A stretch of DNA of 64,000 nt from the NCBI RefSeq assembly GCF_035581345.1, contig NZ_CP141608.1, forward strand, positions 2,634,501 through 2,698,500, read 5' to 3'. Shown here piece after piece: positions 55,474 through 63,823 of the stretch. This DNA is from Pseudomonas sp. JQ170C. Lineage in GTDB: Bacteria; Pseudomonadota; Gammaproteobacteria; Pseudomonadales; Pseudomonadaceae. A model generated the notes under the pieces. The model was not told the origin of the DNA. It saw nothing but the letters and a program-made list of their open reading frames with translations, and made no database searches. The translations under genes were made by a program, and so were the position numbers. Each line of letters begins with the position of its first letter. The stretch's first letter is position 1.

Positions 55474-56541
55474 TCAACTGGCCAGGCAGGCCTGGAAACG
55501 CTCGTTCAGTGCTGCGCGGTCAAGGTTGCGACCGATGAACACGACCTTGCTCGAGCGCGGTTCGCTGCCCCAGGGCTGGGCTGCACGGAACTCCACCAGG
55601 CTGTGAACGCCCTGCAACACATAGCGTTGGTCCTGATCCTGGACCGCCAGCACGCCTTTCATGCGGAACAGGGTGTCCGCCTGTTCGGTGCGCAGTTCGC
55701 TGATCCAGCGGTGGAAGGCCACCAGGTTGATGTCCGACGACACGGAGAAACCGACCGAGGTGACACTGGCGTCATGCTCGTGCGGGTAGTCGTCGTGTTC
55801 GTTTTCGTGGTCATGTTTATGGGCGTGATCGTGGCGGTCTGCCTGCTCGGGCGTGGCGCCGATCTCCATGAGCTTCTGGGTGGCCTCGAAGGCACCGATA
55901 CCGAGGATTTTCTGCAAGTCGATCTGCGCAAAACTTGAGGTCACCAGTTCAGCGGTGGCGTTCAAGCTGCGGATTTTCTGGCTCAGGTCGGCGACTTCCA
56001 GATCGTTCACCAGGTCGACCTTGTTGATCACGATGCGGTCGGCGCAGACGATCTGGTCGACCGCCTGGTTGTCGACGCCATCGAGCTCCAGGTCTTCCAG
56101 GTGCTGGGCGATGTGCTTGGCATCGACCATGGTGACGATGGCATCGAGCTCCACTTCGGCGGCAATCGGGTCGTTGATGAAGAAGCTCTGCGCCACCGGG
56201 TAAGGGTCGGCCAGGCCGCTGGTCTCCACCAGGATGTGGTCCAGGCGTTCCGGCCGCGCCACCAGTTCGCGGACGATGCGCACCAGGTCTTCGCGCACTT
56301 CGGCAGTGCAGCACACGCAGCCGTTGACCATTTCGTAGATTTCTTCGGTTTCCGAGGCCAACACCAGGTCGCCATCAATCCCCACTTCACCGAACTCGTT
56401 TTCAATGACGGCGATCTTGCGGCCATGGTTCTCGCGCAGGATGTAGTTCAACAGGGTGGTTTTTCCCGCGCCCAGGAAGCCGGTAAGAATGGTGACCGGG
56501 ATCTTGGTATTGCGGGTCGGTGCCTTGAAAGTGCTGTTCAT
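55474..56541 (-). CDS. CobW/COG0523-family G3E GTPase metallochaperone
   Basis: This 355-residue GTPase has Walker A GFLGAGKTTLL at about residues 22-32, the metal-binding CVCC (GCVCCT near residue 76) and NKVDL (G4). A His/Asp-rich stretch (DRHDHAHKHDHENEHDD) precedes the C-terminal domain. COG0523 proteins insert or allocate zinc, cobalt or other metals. The gene overlaps ubiX by 4 bp and so is co-expressed with several metal-dependent enzymes (three amidohydrolases, UbiD), which suggests it supplies their metal. No zinc-uptake-regulator site was noticed near it. Confidence 0.92.
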   Translation of the reverse strand: MNSTFKAPTRNTKIPVTILTGFLGAGKTTLLNYILRENHGRKIAVIENEFGEVGIDGDLVLASETEEIYEMVNGCVCCTAEVREDLVRIVRELVARPERLDHILVETSGLADPYPVAQSFFINDPIAAEVELDAIVTMVDAKHIAQHLEDLELDGVDNQAVDQIVCADRIVINKVDLVNDLEVADLSQKIRSLNATAELVTSSFAQIDLQKILGIGAFEATQKLMEIGATPEQADRHDHAHKHDHENEHDDYPHEHDASVTSVGFSVSSDINLVAFHRWISELRTEQADTLFRMKGVLAVQDQDQRYVLQGVHSLVEFRAAQPWGSEPRSSKVVFIGRNLDRAALNERFQACLAS

Positions 56542-57161
56542 ACAAGCTCCTTGGTGTTGCCAGTAAGGTCAGTTGCGGCGGGTTCGCCCCAACGCACGGC
56601 AGTGCCGGCGTCAAGCCCGAACAGGTCGAGCACCCGGCCGAGGCTGTGGTCGATCATGTCTGCAAGGTTTGCCGGTCGGGCATAGAACGCGGGGACGGGG
56701 GGCGCGATGATGCCGCCCATTTCGGTGACGGCCGTCATGTTGCGCAGGTGGGCCAGGGTCAACGGCGTTTCGCGGGTCATCAGCACCAGCGGCCGTCGCT
56801 CCTTGAGGGTGACGTCCGCCGCCCGGGAAATCAGCCCCGAGGACGTCCCGGTGGCTATTTCGCCGAGGGTGCGCATCGAGCACGGCGCGACGATCATGCC
56901 CAGGGCATGGAACGAGCCGCTGGCCACCGACGCGGCGATGTCGTCGGCGCGGTGGTAGTGGCTGGCCAGGGCCACCACGTCGGCCAGCTTGTAGTCGGTT
57001 TCATGGGCCATGGTCAGCAGGGCGGCGCGGCTGACGATCAGGTGCGTCTCGATCTTCAGTTCGGCCAGGATCTGCAGGAGCCGCACGCCATAGACAAAGC
57101 CCGAGGCGCCGCTGATACCGACCACCACGCGCCGAGGCTTGGCGCCGCGCGGGCTATTCAT
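56538..57161 (-). CDS. UbiX-family flavin prenyltransferase
   Basis: This 207-residue flavodoxin-like protein has the motif VVGISGASGFVYGVRLLQ at residues 12-29 and the C-terminal PAFYARPANLADMIDHSLGRVLDLFGL. It joins a dimethylallyl group to FMN to form prenylated FMN, the cofactor of UbiD decarboxylases. It overlaps the ubiD gene by 8 bp. A housekeeping ubiX for ubiquinone is expected elsewhere, so this is likely the pathway-dedicated copy. Confidence 0.94.
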   Translation of the reverse strand: MNSPRGAKPRRVVVGISGASGFVYGVRLLQILAELKIETHLIVSRAALLTMAHETDYKLADVVALASHYHRADDIAASVASGSFHALGMIVAPCSMRTLGEIATGTSSGLISRAADVTLKERRPLVLMTRETPLTLAHLRNMTAVTEMGGIIAPPVPAFYARPANLADMIDHSLGRVLDLFGLDAGTAVRWGEPAATDLTGNTKELV

Positions 57162-58554
57162 GATGCAGCCCGCCCAGGTAGGGTTTGATCAGCTCGCGGG
57201 CGCGGCTGCACACCTCGTCGCAGAGTTGTGCGCGTACACCCTCGAAGCCCGAGCCTCGGGTGGCGTCCAGGCCCATGCGCGATGTCGTGCCGTTGGCCGA
57301 GGACGAGGGGTCCAGCGGGCTGCCCGGCAGGCCGTCGACCATGAACTGGTCCTGGTGCGGCTGGAAGTGCGTTGCCAGCGCCCAGAGCACCTGGCTGTCG
57401 TCGGTGATGTCGATGTCGCTGTCGACGGCAATCACGGTCTTCAGGTACGGGTCCCAGCCGAGCAGCGCGAGCATGATCTGCCGGGCCTCGCCGTCGCGGC
57501 TCTGGTCGAGGGCGACATAGCAATGAAAATGCGTGCCGGAGTTGGGGTAATGCACGGCGGTCACCGCCGGGAAGCGCGCCTTGAGCTTCTCGCTCATCTC
57601 CGCTTCGCGGGGCAGGCGGGCCAGGGTCAGGTGCTCGGCATAGCGGCCGCCGACCACATCCACCAGCCAGGCATCGCGTCGGCGCATCAGGGTGTCGATG
57701 CGAAGCACGTTGTTCGTCGAGCGGTCGGAGGAATAGCCGCTGAACTCGCCGAACGGGCCTTCGTCGGCGTAGGCCATGGGGTCGATGGCGCCTTCGAGGA
57801 CGAACTCGGCAAAGGCCGGTACACCAATGCCGTAGCGCGGCGTGCGCACCAGTTGCAGCGGCGCACCGAACAGGCCGCCGGCCACCGCGCGTTCATCGCT
57901 GCCAAAGGGCAGGCGTGCGGCGGCGGCGAGCATGAACAGCGGGTGAGCGCCGACCACCATGGCCACGTGCAACTCTTCGCCGCGTTCGCGGGCGGTCTGC
58001 AGCATGCGCCAGAGGTGGCCGCGCGAGTGCAGGCTGGTCGCCAGCGCCTGGCGCGCATGGCGCATCGAGCGGTGGTAGCTCATGTTGGCGACGCCGGTGA
58101 CCGGGTCCTCGGCGACAATGATGGCGTTGGTAATGTAGGGCCCGCGGTCGCTGTCGAAATGCTTGAGCATCGGCAGCAAGGCCAGGTCCACGTCTTCGCC
58201 TTCGAAGATCTCATCAAGGATCGGGCCTTCCTGGACGTAGACCGGATCGATGGGCCGGTTGGCCCGGGCCTGGAAGACTTCGTGCAGTTGTTCGGGGGCC
58301 GCGCCAAAGATGCGCGCGATTCGGGTGCGTGAGGCAAACACATTGGTGACGACCGGCCCTTGCTGACCGCCGACGTTTTCACAGACCAGCAACGGGTGCA
58401 GGCCCTGCGCAGCCAGCGCATCGATGATGGCGGTGACGTCCTGGTCGGCGGACAGCGGCTCCTTGATGGTGAGCACATCGTCCGGGTACAGCGCGCGATA
58501 CTGGGTGGCGAACGCATGAAAGTCCTGACATTCGCCGAGCGGTGATTTCAACAT
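57154..58554 (-). CDS. UbiD-family prenylated-FMN (de)carboxylase
   Basis: This 466-residue protein has the UbiD layout, including the active-site segment FVLEGAIDPMAYADEGPFGEFSGY near residue 265 with the expected glutamates, and VDSDIDITDDSQVLWALATH near the C-terminus. Such enzymes decarboxylate (or carboxylate) aromatic, heteroaromatic or unsaturated acids, e.g. protocatechuate, pyrrole-2-carboxylate or furandicarboxylate. Start at MLKSPLGE is set by GCGAGGTGC; the 22-codon extension is unsupported. Its placement with a nucleobase permease and ring deaminase suggests a heteroaromatic carboxylate as substrate. Confidence 0.93.
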   Translation of the reverse strand: MLKSPLGECQDFHAFATQYRALYPDDVLTIKEPLSADQDVTAIIDALAAQGLHPLLVCENVGGQQGPVVTNVFASRTRIARIFGAAPEQLHEVFQARANRPIDPVYVQEGPILDEIFEGEDVDLALLPMLKHFDSDRGPYITNAIIVAEDPVTGVANMSYHRSMRHARQALATSLHSRGHLWRMLQTARERGEELHVAMVVGAHPLFMLAAAARLPFGSDERAVAGGLFGAPLQLVRTPRYGIGVPAFAEFVLEGAIDPMAYADEGPFGEFSGYSSDRSTNNVLRIDTLMRRRDAWLVDVVGGRYAEHLTLARLPREAEMSEKLKARFPAVTAVHYPNSGTHFHCYVALDQSRDGEARQIMLALLGWDPYLKTVIAVDSDIDITDDSQVLWALATHFQPHQDQFMVDGLPGSPLDPSSSANGTTSRMGLDATRGSGFEGVRAQLCDEVCSRARELIKPYLGGLHHE

Positions 58555-58704
58555 GTTGCACCTCGCAAAAAGCAGGCGCACAGCTACCTGAAGATGAAGG
58601 GGCAATCGACCGACTGGCAAAAGCCGGCCGACAGGTTCCCACCCCGTCAGCCGCGTTGACGGGTTGCACTACCAGGGCGTGCATGCGCCTGAAAGGGAGT
58701 ACCG

Positions 58705-59610
58705 CTACAGGTAAGTCGTTGTCAGGCGAATGTCCGCTTCGACCAGATCCTTGGGTGGCTTGGTCGGCTCGATGCCCACCAGGCGGGCAATGTTGTTGCC
58801 CAGGTAGTCTTCCAGGTGATCTTCGTCGATGCCCAGGCCCTGCGGGGCCGGCGAGCAGAGCACTTCCAGTTCGCGCAGCCACATGCCCGGTTCGTTCGGT
58901 GGCGAGTCCGTGCCGAAGACGATCTTGTCGCGGGGCAGTTCCTTGGCGAACTCGACGATCCGCGACTGGAAGCACCAGCCCGATTCGCAATAGACGTTCG
59001 GCGTGTCCATCGCCATCCAGAACGCCTCGAACGAGTAGTTGCCGCCGGTCTGGATGCCGAAGTGACCAATGATGAAGTTCACCATCGGGAACTCGCGGAT
59101 GATCGGGTAGAACATGGTCGGAATGGTGTACGGGCCATCACCGGTGTGGATCAGCACGACGATGTTGTACTTGGCACAGACTTTCATGGCCGGGCGCAGC
59201 CAGTCGAGGGCGCGATCCGGGCGGTAGCCGTGCATGTTGGCGTGCAGCTTGAGCATCTTGAAGCCGTATTCCTTGACATGGAATTCCAGCTCGGCGGCGC
59301 CGTTTTCCGGCCCCCAGCGCGGGTTGAAGTTGAAGTTGCCGATGAAGCGGTCCGGGTACTTGACGCACAGCTCGGCGACGTAGGACATGTAGTCGCGGAT
59401 GCCTTCACGGCCGCGGCGATTGCCATCGCGGTAGCCGGTGTTGCCAGGGGGTGGCTGGATGAAGCCCATGTCGATGCGGCGCGGCTTGCCGTTGATCATG
59501 TACGGGCCATCCATCAACTTGAGCATGCGCTCGCCGGTGAAGGGCTCGCCGGTGTGGCGCCAGGCTTCATCGACCAGATTGGTAGGGTGCAGATGGGTGT
59601 CGATAATCAT
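58705..59610 (-). CDS. ACMSD-like amidohydrolase (decarboxylase/hydrolase), complete metal site
   Basis: This 301-residue TIM barrel is of the amidohydrolase_2/ACMSD type. The metal ligands are visible: His6-x-His8 in DTHLHP, His155 in IHTGDGP, the catalytic-type His183 in IGHFG, and Asp235 in FGTDSP. Members decarboxylate or hydrate ring-derived acids (ACMS, gamma-resorcylate, 5-carboxyvanillate, isoorotate). It lies 4 bp from a paralogous gene upstream and 150 bp before ubiD. The 150-bp gap holds no recognised gene. Which C-C or C-N bond it cuts is unknown. Confidence 0.9.
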   Translation of the reverse strand: MIIDTHLHPTNLVDEAWRHTGEPFTGERMLKLMDGPYMINGKPRRIDMGFIQPPPGNTGYRDGNRRGREGIRDYMSYVAELCVKYPDRFIGNFNFNPRWGPENGAAELEFHVKEYGFKMLKLHANMHGYRPDRALDWLRPAMKVCAKYNIVVLIHTGDGPYTIPTMFYPIIREFPMVNFIIGHFGIQTGGNYSFEAFWMAMDTPNVYCESGWCFQSRIVEFAKELPRDKIVFGTDSPPNEPGMWLRELEVLCSPAPQGLGIDEDHLEDYLGNNIARLVGIEPTKPPKDLVEADIRLTTTYL

Positions 59611-59614
59611 CGGT

Positions 59615-60544
59615 TCAGCTCCTGGCCAGTTGCGTGGTGACGGGGCGCTTGAGTTGCGCCTCTGCTTCGGAAACGGAACGCGGCGGGGCGCTCGGCTCCA
59701 GGCCGATCATGCGTGCGGTGTTGTTGCCCAGGTAGTCCTCGAGGGTGTCCTCGTCGAGGTTCAGGCCCTGCGGCGGCTCATGGCACAGCACTTCCAGCAG
59801 GCGCAGCCACATGCCCGGCTCGTTCGGCGGGGTGTCGGTGCCGAAGAGGATCTTGTGGGTCGGCAGGACCTTGGCGAACTCGACGATCCGCGATTGCAGG
59901 CACCAGCCGGATTCGCAATAGACGTTGGGCAGCTCCATGGCCCATTGCATCGGCTCGAACACGTAGACGCCGCCGGTCTGCACGCCGAAGTGCGCCATGA
60001 TGAAGTCGACGTTGGGGAACTCCTTGATCATCGGTACCCATTCGGACGGGATGCTGTACGGCCCGTCGCCGGTGTGCAGTTTCACCGGAATACCCAGTTC
60101 GGCGCATTTCTCGAACGCAGGGCGTACCCAGTCCAGCGCCCGGTCGGGGCGGTAGGCGTGCATGTTGGCCTGCATCTGGACCATCTTGAAGCCGTGTTCC
60201 TTGACGTAGCGCTCGATGGCCTCGACGCCGTTTTCCACCCCGCAGCGCGGGTTGTAGACGAAGCAGCCGATGAAGCGGTCAGGGTAGGTCTGGACCATCT
60301 TCAGGGTGTAGGCCATGTAGGCGTCGATGGACTCGCGACCACTGAGCTCACCATCCGTCCAGGTGTAGATGGTGTTGCCTTGGGGGGGCTGGATGAAGGC
60401 CTTGTCAATTCGGCGTGGCTTGCCGTTGATCATGTAGGGGCCGTCCATCATCTCCAGCAGGCGTTCGCCGGTGAAGGGGTCACCGTCATGCCTCCAGGCG
60501 AGGTCCACCAGGTCGGTGGGGTAGCAACTGATATCGATGATCAT
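59615..60544 (-). CDS. ACMSD-like amidohydrolase paralogue lacking the HxH metal motif
   Basis: This 309-residue protein is alignable to its neighbour throughout (shared MDGPYMINGKPRRID, NMHxYRPDRALDW, NVYCESGWC, FGTDxPPNEPGMWLR). Where the neighbour has DTHLHP, it reads DISCYP, with Ser6 and Tyr8 in place of both histidine ligands. His157, His185 and Asp237 are kept. It may have a changed metal site or be a non-catalytic partner in a hetero-oligomer. AGGAG precedes the ATG at 60544; the 31-codon frame extension is unsupported. It is first in the minus-strand operon. Confidence 0.88.
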   Translation of the reverse strand: MIIDISCYPTDLVDLAWRHDGDPFTGERLLEMMDGPYMINGKPRRIDKAFIQPPQGNTIYTWTDGELSGRESIDAYMAYTLKMVQTYPDRFIGCFVYNPRCGVENGVEAIERYVKEHGFKMVQMQANMHAYRPDRALDWVRPAFEKCAELGIPVKLHTGDGPYSIPSEWVPMIKEFPNVDFIMAHFGVQTGGVYVFEPMQWAMELPNVYCESGWCLQSRIVEFAKVLPTHKILFGTDTPPNEPGMWLRLLEVLCHEPPQGLNLDEDTLEDYLGNNTARMIGLEPSAPPRSVSEAEAQLKRPVTTQLARS

Positions 60545-60622
60545 TGTTTCGATCTCCTGATATTGCGGGGAAGGAGCGCCTTCCAGTTCGCAGTCCGTCG
60601 CTTTGTGCGTTAGGTCGTTGCT

Positions 60623-60639
60623 ACGTGCATGGCGCACGT
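60623..60639. promoter_or_regulatory. Palindrome ACGTGC-N5-GCACGT, candidate operator of the minus-strand operon
   Basis: A perfect 6-bp inverted repeat lies 79 bp upstream of the first operon gene, in the 186-bp gap after the LysR stop codon. Size and position would suit a LysR-type site, but there is only one copy and no second support. Confidence 0.3.
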
Positions 60640-60730
60640 TCCCTCACCTGGTCGCATCGAGCACAAAGCGTTCGCTGCTTGGGCCGCAGTATCAGAAGCC
60701 CGGAGGCCGGCCGTACAATACTTGTTGCTG

Positions 60731-61669
60731 TCAGTCTTGATAGGTTGGCGATATGGAGGTGGCATCGCCGACCGCGACGTCAGTGATGTGCAACGATTCC
60801 TCGGCCAGTGCCTTGATCGCCGCGACGATGGGCGCGACCTGTTCGCCCTTGCCGGAGGCCCACACGGCATAGAGGTTGTATTGGGCGAGCACGCTGACGT
60901 CGGTCAGTTTGACCAGCCTTCCTGCGCGCAAGCCATCAATCGACAGCAGCCCGCGCGCCAGGCCGGCACCGACGCCCGCTTCGATCGCGGCAATCAGGTT
61001 GGCCACATTGTCGAACGTCATCGCCGCATTCGGCTCCACCGGGGGCAGGCCGGCCGCGTCCATCCAGGGAATCCACGACCTTCGGGTATAGCCGAGCAGC
61101 GGCAACTCCAGTACCCGCGGCGCCGGCAGCGGGGCCTGCAGGCCATGACGCTGCAGTAGCGCAGGCGCCGCCAGCACGGTGACCTGGTCGTCGCAGATCG
61201 ACGTCATCTCGCAGTCTTCCCAGTCGCCATAACCGTAGCGCAAGGCCAGGTCGACCCGTTCAAAAGACGCGCGCTCGGCATGGGTCAGGATCACCAGTTC
61301 GGTGCCCGGCAACAGCTCGATCAGGTTCGGCAGTCGCGCATTCAGCCAGTTCTGCGCCAGCTCGTTGTCGACCCCGAGTGTCAACCGCTGCGGCACATTG
61401 CGATTTTTCACCGACCACAACGCCCGATCAATCTGCGCCAGGCCATCGGCCAGCAGCCGCGCCAACAGCTGCCCGGCATCGGTGAGCTGGCTGCCCCCGG
61501 CATCGCGCATGAACAGCGGCTGACCGATGAATTCTTCCAGCGAGCGCACTTGCTGGCTGATGGCGCTGTGGGTCAGGTGCAGCTCCCGCGCCGCACGGGA
61601 AAAACTGCCGGTGCGGGCGGCCTGGAGAAAGGCGTTCATCGACTGGATCGACGGATAGCGTTTGTTCAT
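60731..61669 (-). CDS. LysR-family regulator (GcvA-like)
   Basis: This 312-residue regulator has the opening YPSIQSMNAFLQAARTGSFSRAAREL, recognition helix HLTHSAISQQVRSLEEFIG and a full effector domain. It is on the same strand as, and directly upstream of, the amidohydrolase/UbiD/permease set, with a 186-bp gap. It is divergent from another LysR gene starting at 61898. It is the best candidate regulator of the minus-strand operon. Confidence 0.9.
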   Translation of the reverse strand: MNKRYPSIQSMNAFLQAARTGSFSRAARELHLTHSAISQQVRSLEEFIGQPLFMRDAGGSQLTDAGQLLARLLADGLAQIDRALWSVKNRNVPQRLTLGVDNELAQNWLNARLPNLIELLPGTELVILTHAERASFERVDLALRYGYGDWEDCEMTSICDDQVTVLAAPALLQRHGLQAPLPAPRVLELPLLGYTRRSWIPWMDAAGLPPVEPNAAMTFDNVANLIAAIEAGVGAGLARGLLSIDGLRAGRLVKLTDVSVLAQYNLYAVWASGKGEQVAPIVAAIKALAEESLHITDVAVGDATSISPTYQD

Positions 61670-61897
61670 GGCTGTTAGCCTTACTTACAGAAGATGGCAG
61701 AAATTGTCGCTGGCTGGATGAGGCACGTCTTGCGACTATCGCCATTGTGCGGCGCAGCCCAGCAATTGCGCCACCTGTTCGCCGGGGCAGGGGGAGGGTG
61801 GCACGCCGTTGGCCCTGCCGAGGCAGGGTGACTGAAAGCGAAGCTAATAGGTTCTGTGCGCTGAAAACAAACGCCTTGGTTCCGTATAGGGGTGGAA

Positions 61898-62845
61898 ATG
61901 GACCTGCGACTACTGCGCTACTTCTCGGTGCTGGCCGAAGAATTACACTTCGGCCGCGCCGCCAATCGCCTGAATATTTCCCAGCCACCGTTGAGCCAGC
62001 AGATCCGCTTGCTGGAAGAGGAGCTTGGCGCGCCGCTGTTCAAGCGCAGCCATCACCTGGTCGAACTGACCGCCGCAGGCCGCGTGCTGAAACAGCAGGC
62101 GCCGCTGGTATTCGACCAACTGGCGCATGCCATCGACATCACCCGGCAAGCGGCGCGCGGCCAGGTCGGCGACCTGGAGATCGGCATGATCAGCTCGGTG
62201 ATGGTCGGTGTACTTCCGCGCGCCTTGCACAAGTTTCGCGAGACCCATCGTGATGTCGGCTGGCGGCTGCGTGAGATGACCCCGGTGGCGCAGGTGGCGG
62301 CGCTCAAGGCAAAGCGCATCGATGTCTGTGTGTTCCGGGTCGGCCACGACGACCCCGCCGTGCGCAATGAGCTGCTGATGTACGAGCCCATCCGGGTGGT
62401 GCTGCCCGAGCAGCACCCGCTGGCCTGCCAGCAGCAGATCATGCCGGCGGAGCTGGCCGGCGAGGCGTTCGTTGCCCTTGAGCTCGACCAGTCTCGGTTT
62501 GCCAATTTCCTGTTCCAGTGCTGTATCCAGGCGGGTTTCACGCCGCAGATCCGCCAGCAGGCCATCGAAGTGCAAACCCTCTTGAGCCTGGTGAAAGCCG
62601 GCTTCGGCGTGACGCTGCTGCCAGCGTCGCTGGAGCAGGTGGCGCCGCCGGGGGTGGTGTTTCGCCATTTGAGCCCGGCGCTGCCCGAGGTGCCGCTGTA
62701 TGCGCTGTACCGCGCCGACGACGATTCCCCGGTGCTGAGAATGTTCCTTGATACCTTGCGTGAGCTGGTGCTGGCCGAGCAGCGTGTCGCTGTCGATACG
62801 GGCGCTGCGAAACGGCGCCCGTCCACCTGCCTGGAGAGGGAGTGA
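61898..62845 (+). CDS. LysR-family regulator (BenM/CatR-like opening)
   Basis: This 315-residue regulator begins MDLRLLRYFSVLAEELHFGRAANRLNIS, with helix QPPLSQQIRLLEEELG, the pattern common to BenM/CatM-type activators of aromatic catabolism. A GTG two codons upstream is a weaker start. Its stop is 6 bp before the xdhC gene, so it probably leads an operon for molybdenum hydroxylase maturation and perhaps structural genes beyond the window. Confidence 0.88.
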   Translation: MDLRLLRYFSVLAEELHFGRAANRLNISQPPLSQQIRLLEEELGAPLFKRSHHLVELTAAGRVLKQQAPLVFDQLAHAIDITRQAARGQVGDLEIGMISSVMVGVLPRALHKFRETHRDVGWRLREMTPVAQVAALKAKRIDVCVFRVGHDDPAVRNELLMYEPIRVVLPEQHPLACQQQIMPAELAGEAFVALELDQSRFANFLFQCCIQAGFTPQIRQQAIEVQTLLSLVKAGFGVTLLPASLEQVAPPGVVFRHLSPALPEVPLYALYRADDDSPVLRMFLDTLRELVLAEQRVAVDTGAAKRRPSTCLERE

Positions 62846-62851
62846 CAGCGC

Positions 62852-63823
62852 ATGCAGCATCTCGATCTGCAGGTGATTCGCCAGGCCCTCAAATGGTCCT
62901 GCGAGGGCCAGCGTGTGTGGCTCTGCAGCGTGCTCGCCACCTACGGATCGGCGCCCCGGGTACCGGGCTCGTTGCTGGCGGTGAATGCCGCCGGGCAGTG
63001 GTGCGGTTCGCTTTCCGGGGGCTGTGTCGAGGATGACTTTCTCGAGCGGGTGGCGGCGGGCGGGTTTGCCGAGCCGGTGAGCGTCGTGCGCTACGGTGAC
63101 GGCAGCGACTCGGGCTCGAACATCCGCCTGCCTTGCGGGGGCATTCTAGAGGTGCTGGTGGAAAACCTGCCGGCCGACTGCGCGGTGCAGACCCACCTGC
63201 GCGCGCTGGAATCGGCGCTGCGCGGGCACCGTCGCTTGCTGCGTGACGTCAACCTGGACGATGGCACGCGCCGGCTCAGCGACGACCCGGCGCAAGGACC
63301 GCGCGTGGAACGCAATGGCGCCCGCGTGCTGTTGCGAATCGGCGCGGCACAGCGATTGCTGCTGGCAGGTTACTCCAGCGTTGCGCACTTCTGCGCGCTG
63401 TTCGGCACCGGCATGGGCTTTGAAGTGATTCTGTGCGATCCGCGTGACGAAGTGCTGAGCGGGGTCGTGCTGGAGGGCATCGAGATCCGCCGCGATTTGC
63501 CTTCGGTGTTCATCGCCAACGGCGGCTGTCACAGCGACACCGCCGTGGTCGCGCTGACCCATGACCCGAAAATCGATGACCTGGCGATGCTCGAAGCGGT
63601 GCGTACCGAGGCGTTCTACATCGGGGTGATGGGCTCGCGGGCAACCTCGGACAAGCGGCGTGAGCGCCTGCAGCGTATCGGCGGGCTGGATGCCGCTGCG
63701 CTGGCCCGTGTGCATGCGCCCATTGGCCTCAACCTGGGCAGCAAGTCCCCTGCGGAAATCGCCTTGGCGGTGCTGGCGGACATCCTGCGAATCCGCAATG
63801 GCATTGCCCGGGAGGCGCTGTGA
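62852..63823 (+). CDS. XdhC/CoxI-family molybdenum-hydroxylase maturation protein
   Basis: This 323-residue protein has the N-terminal XdhC_CoxI segment ATYGSAPRVPGSLLAV, the GSLSGGCVEDDF motif, and the C-terminal Rossmann part with EAFYIGVMGSRATSDKRRERL. XdhC binds and sulfurates the molybdenum cofactor before insertion into xanthine dehydrogenase-type enzymes. Its last bases overlap the next gene (GTGA), which codes for a MobA-like transferase. The hydroxylase itself is not in the window. Confidence 0.93.
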   Translation: MQHLDLQVIRQALKWSCEGQRVWLCSVLATYGSAPRVPGSLLAVNAAGQWCGSLSGGCVEDDFLERVAAGGFAEPVSVVRYGDGSDSGSNIRLPCGGILEVLVENLPADCAVQTHLRALESALRGHRRLLRDVNLDDGTRRLSDDPAQGPRVERNGARVLLRIGAAQRLLLAGYSSVAHFCALFGTGMGFEVILCDPRDEVLSGVVLEGIEIRRDLPSVFIANGGCHSDTAVVALTHDPKIDDLAMLEAVRTEAFYIGVMGSRATSDKRRERLQRIGGLDAAALARVHAPIGLNLGSKSPAEIALAVLADILRIRNGIAREAL

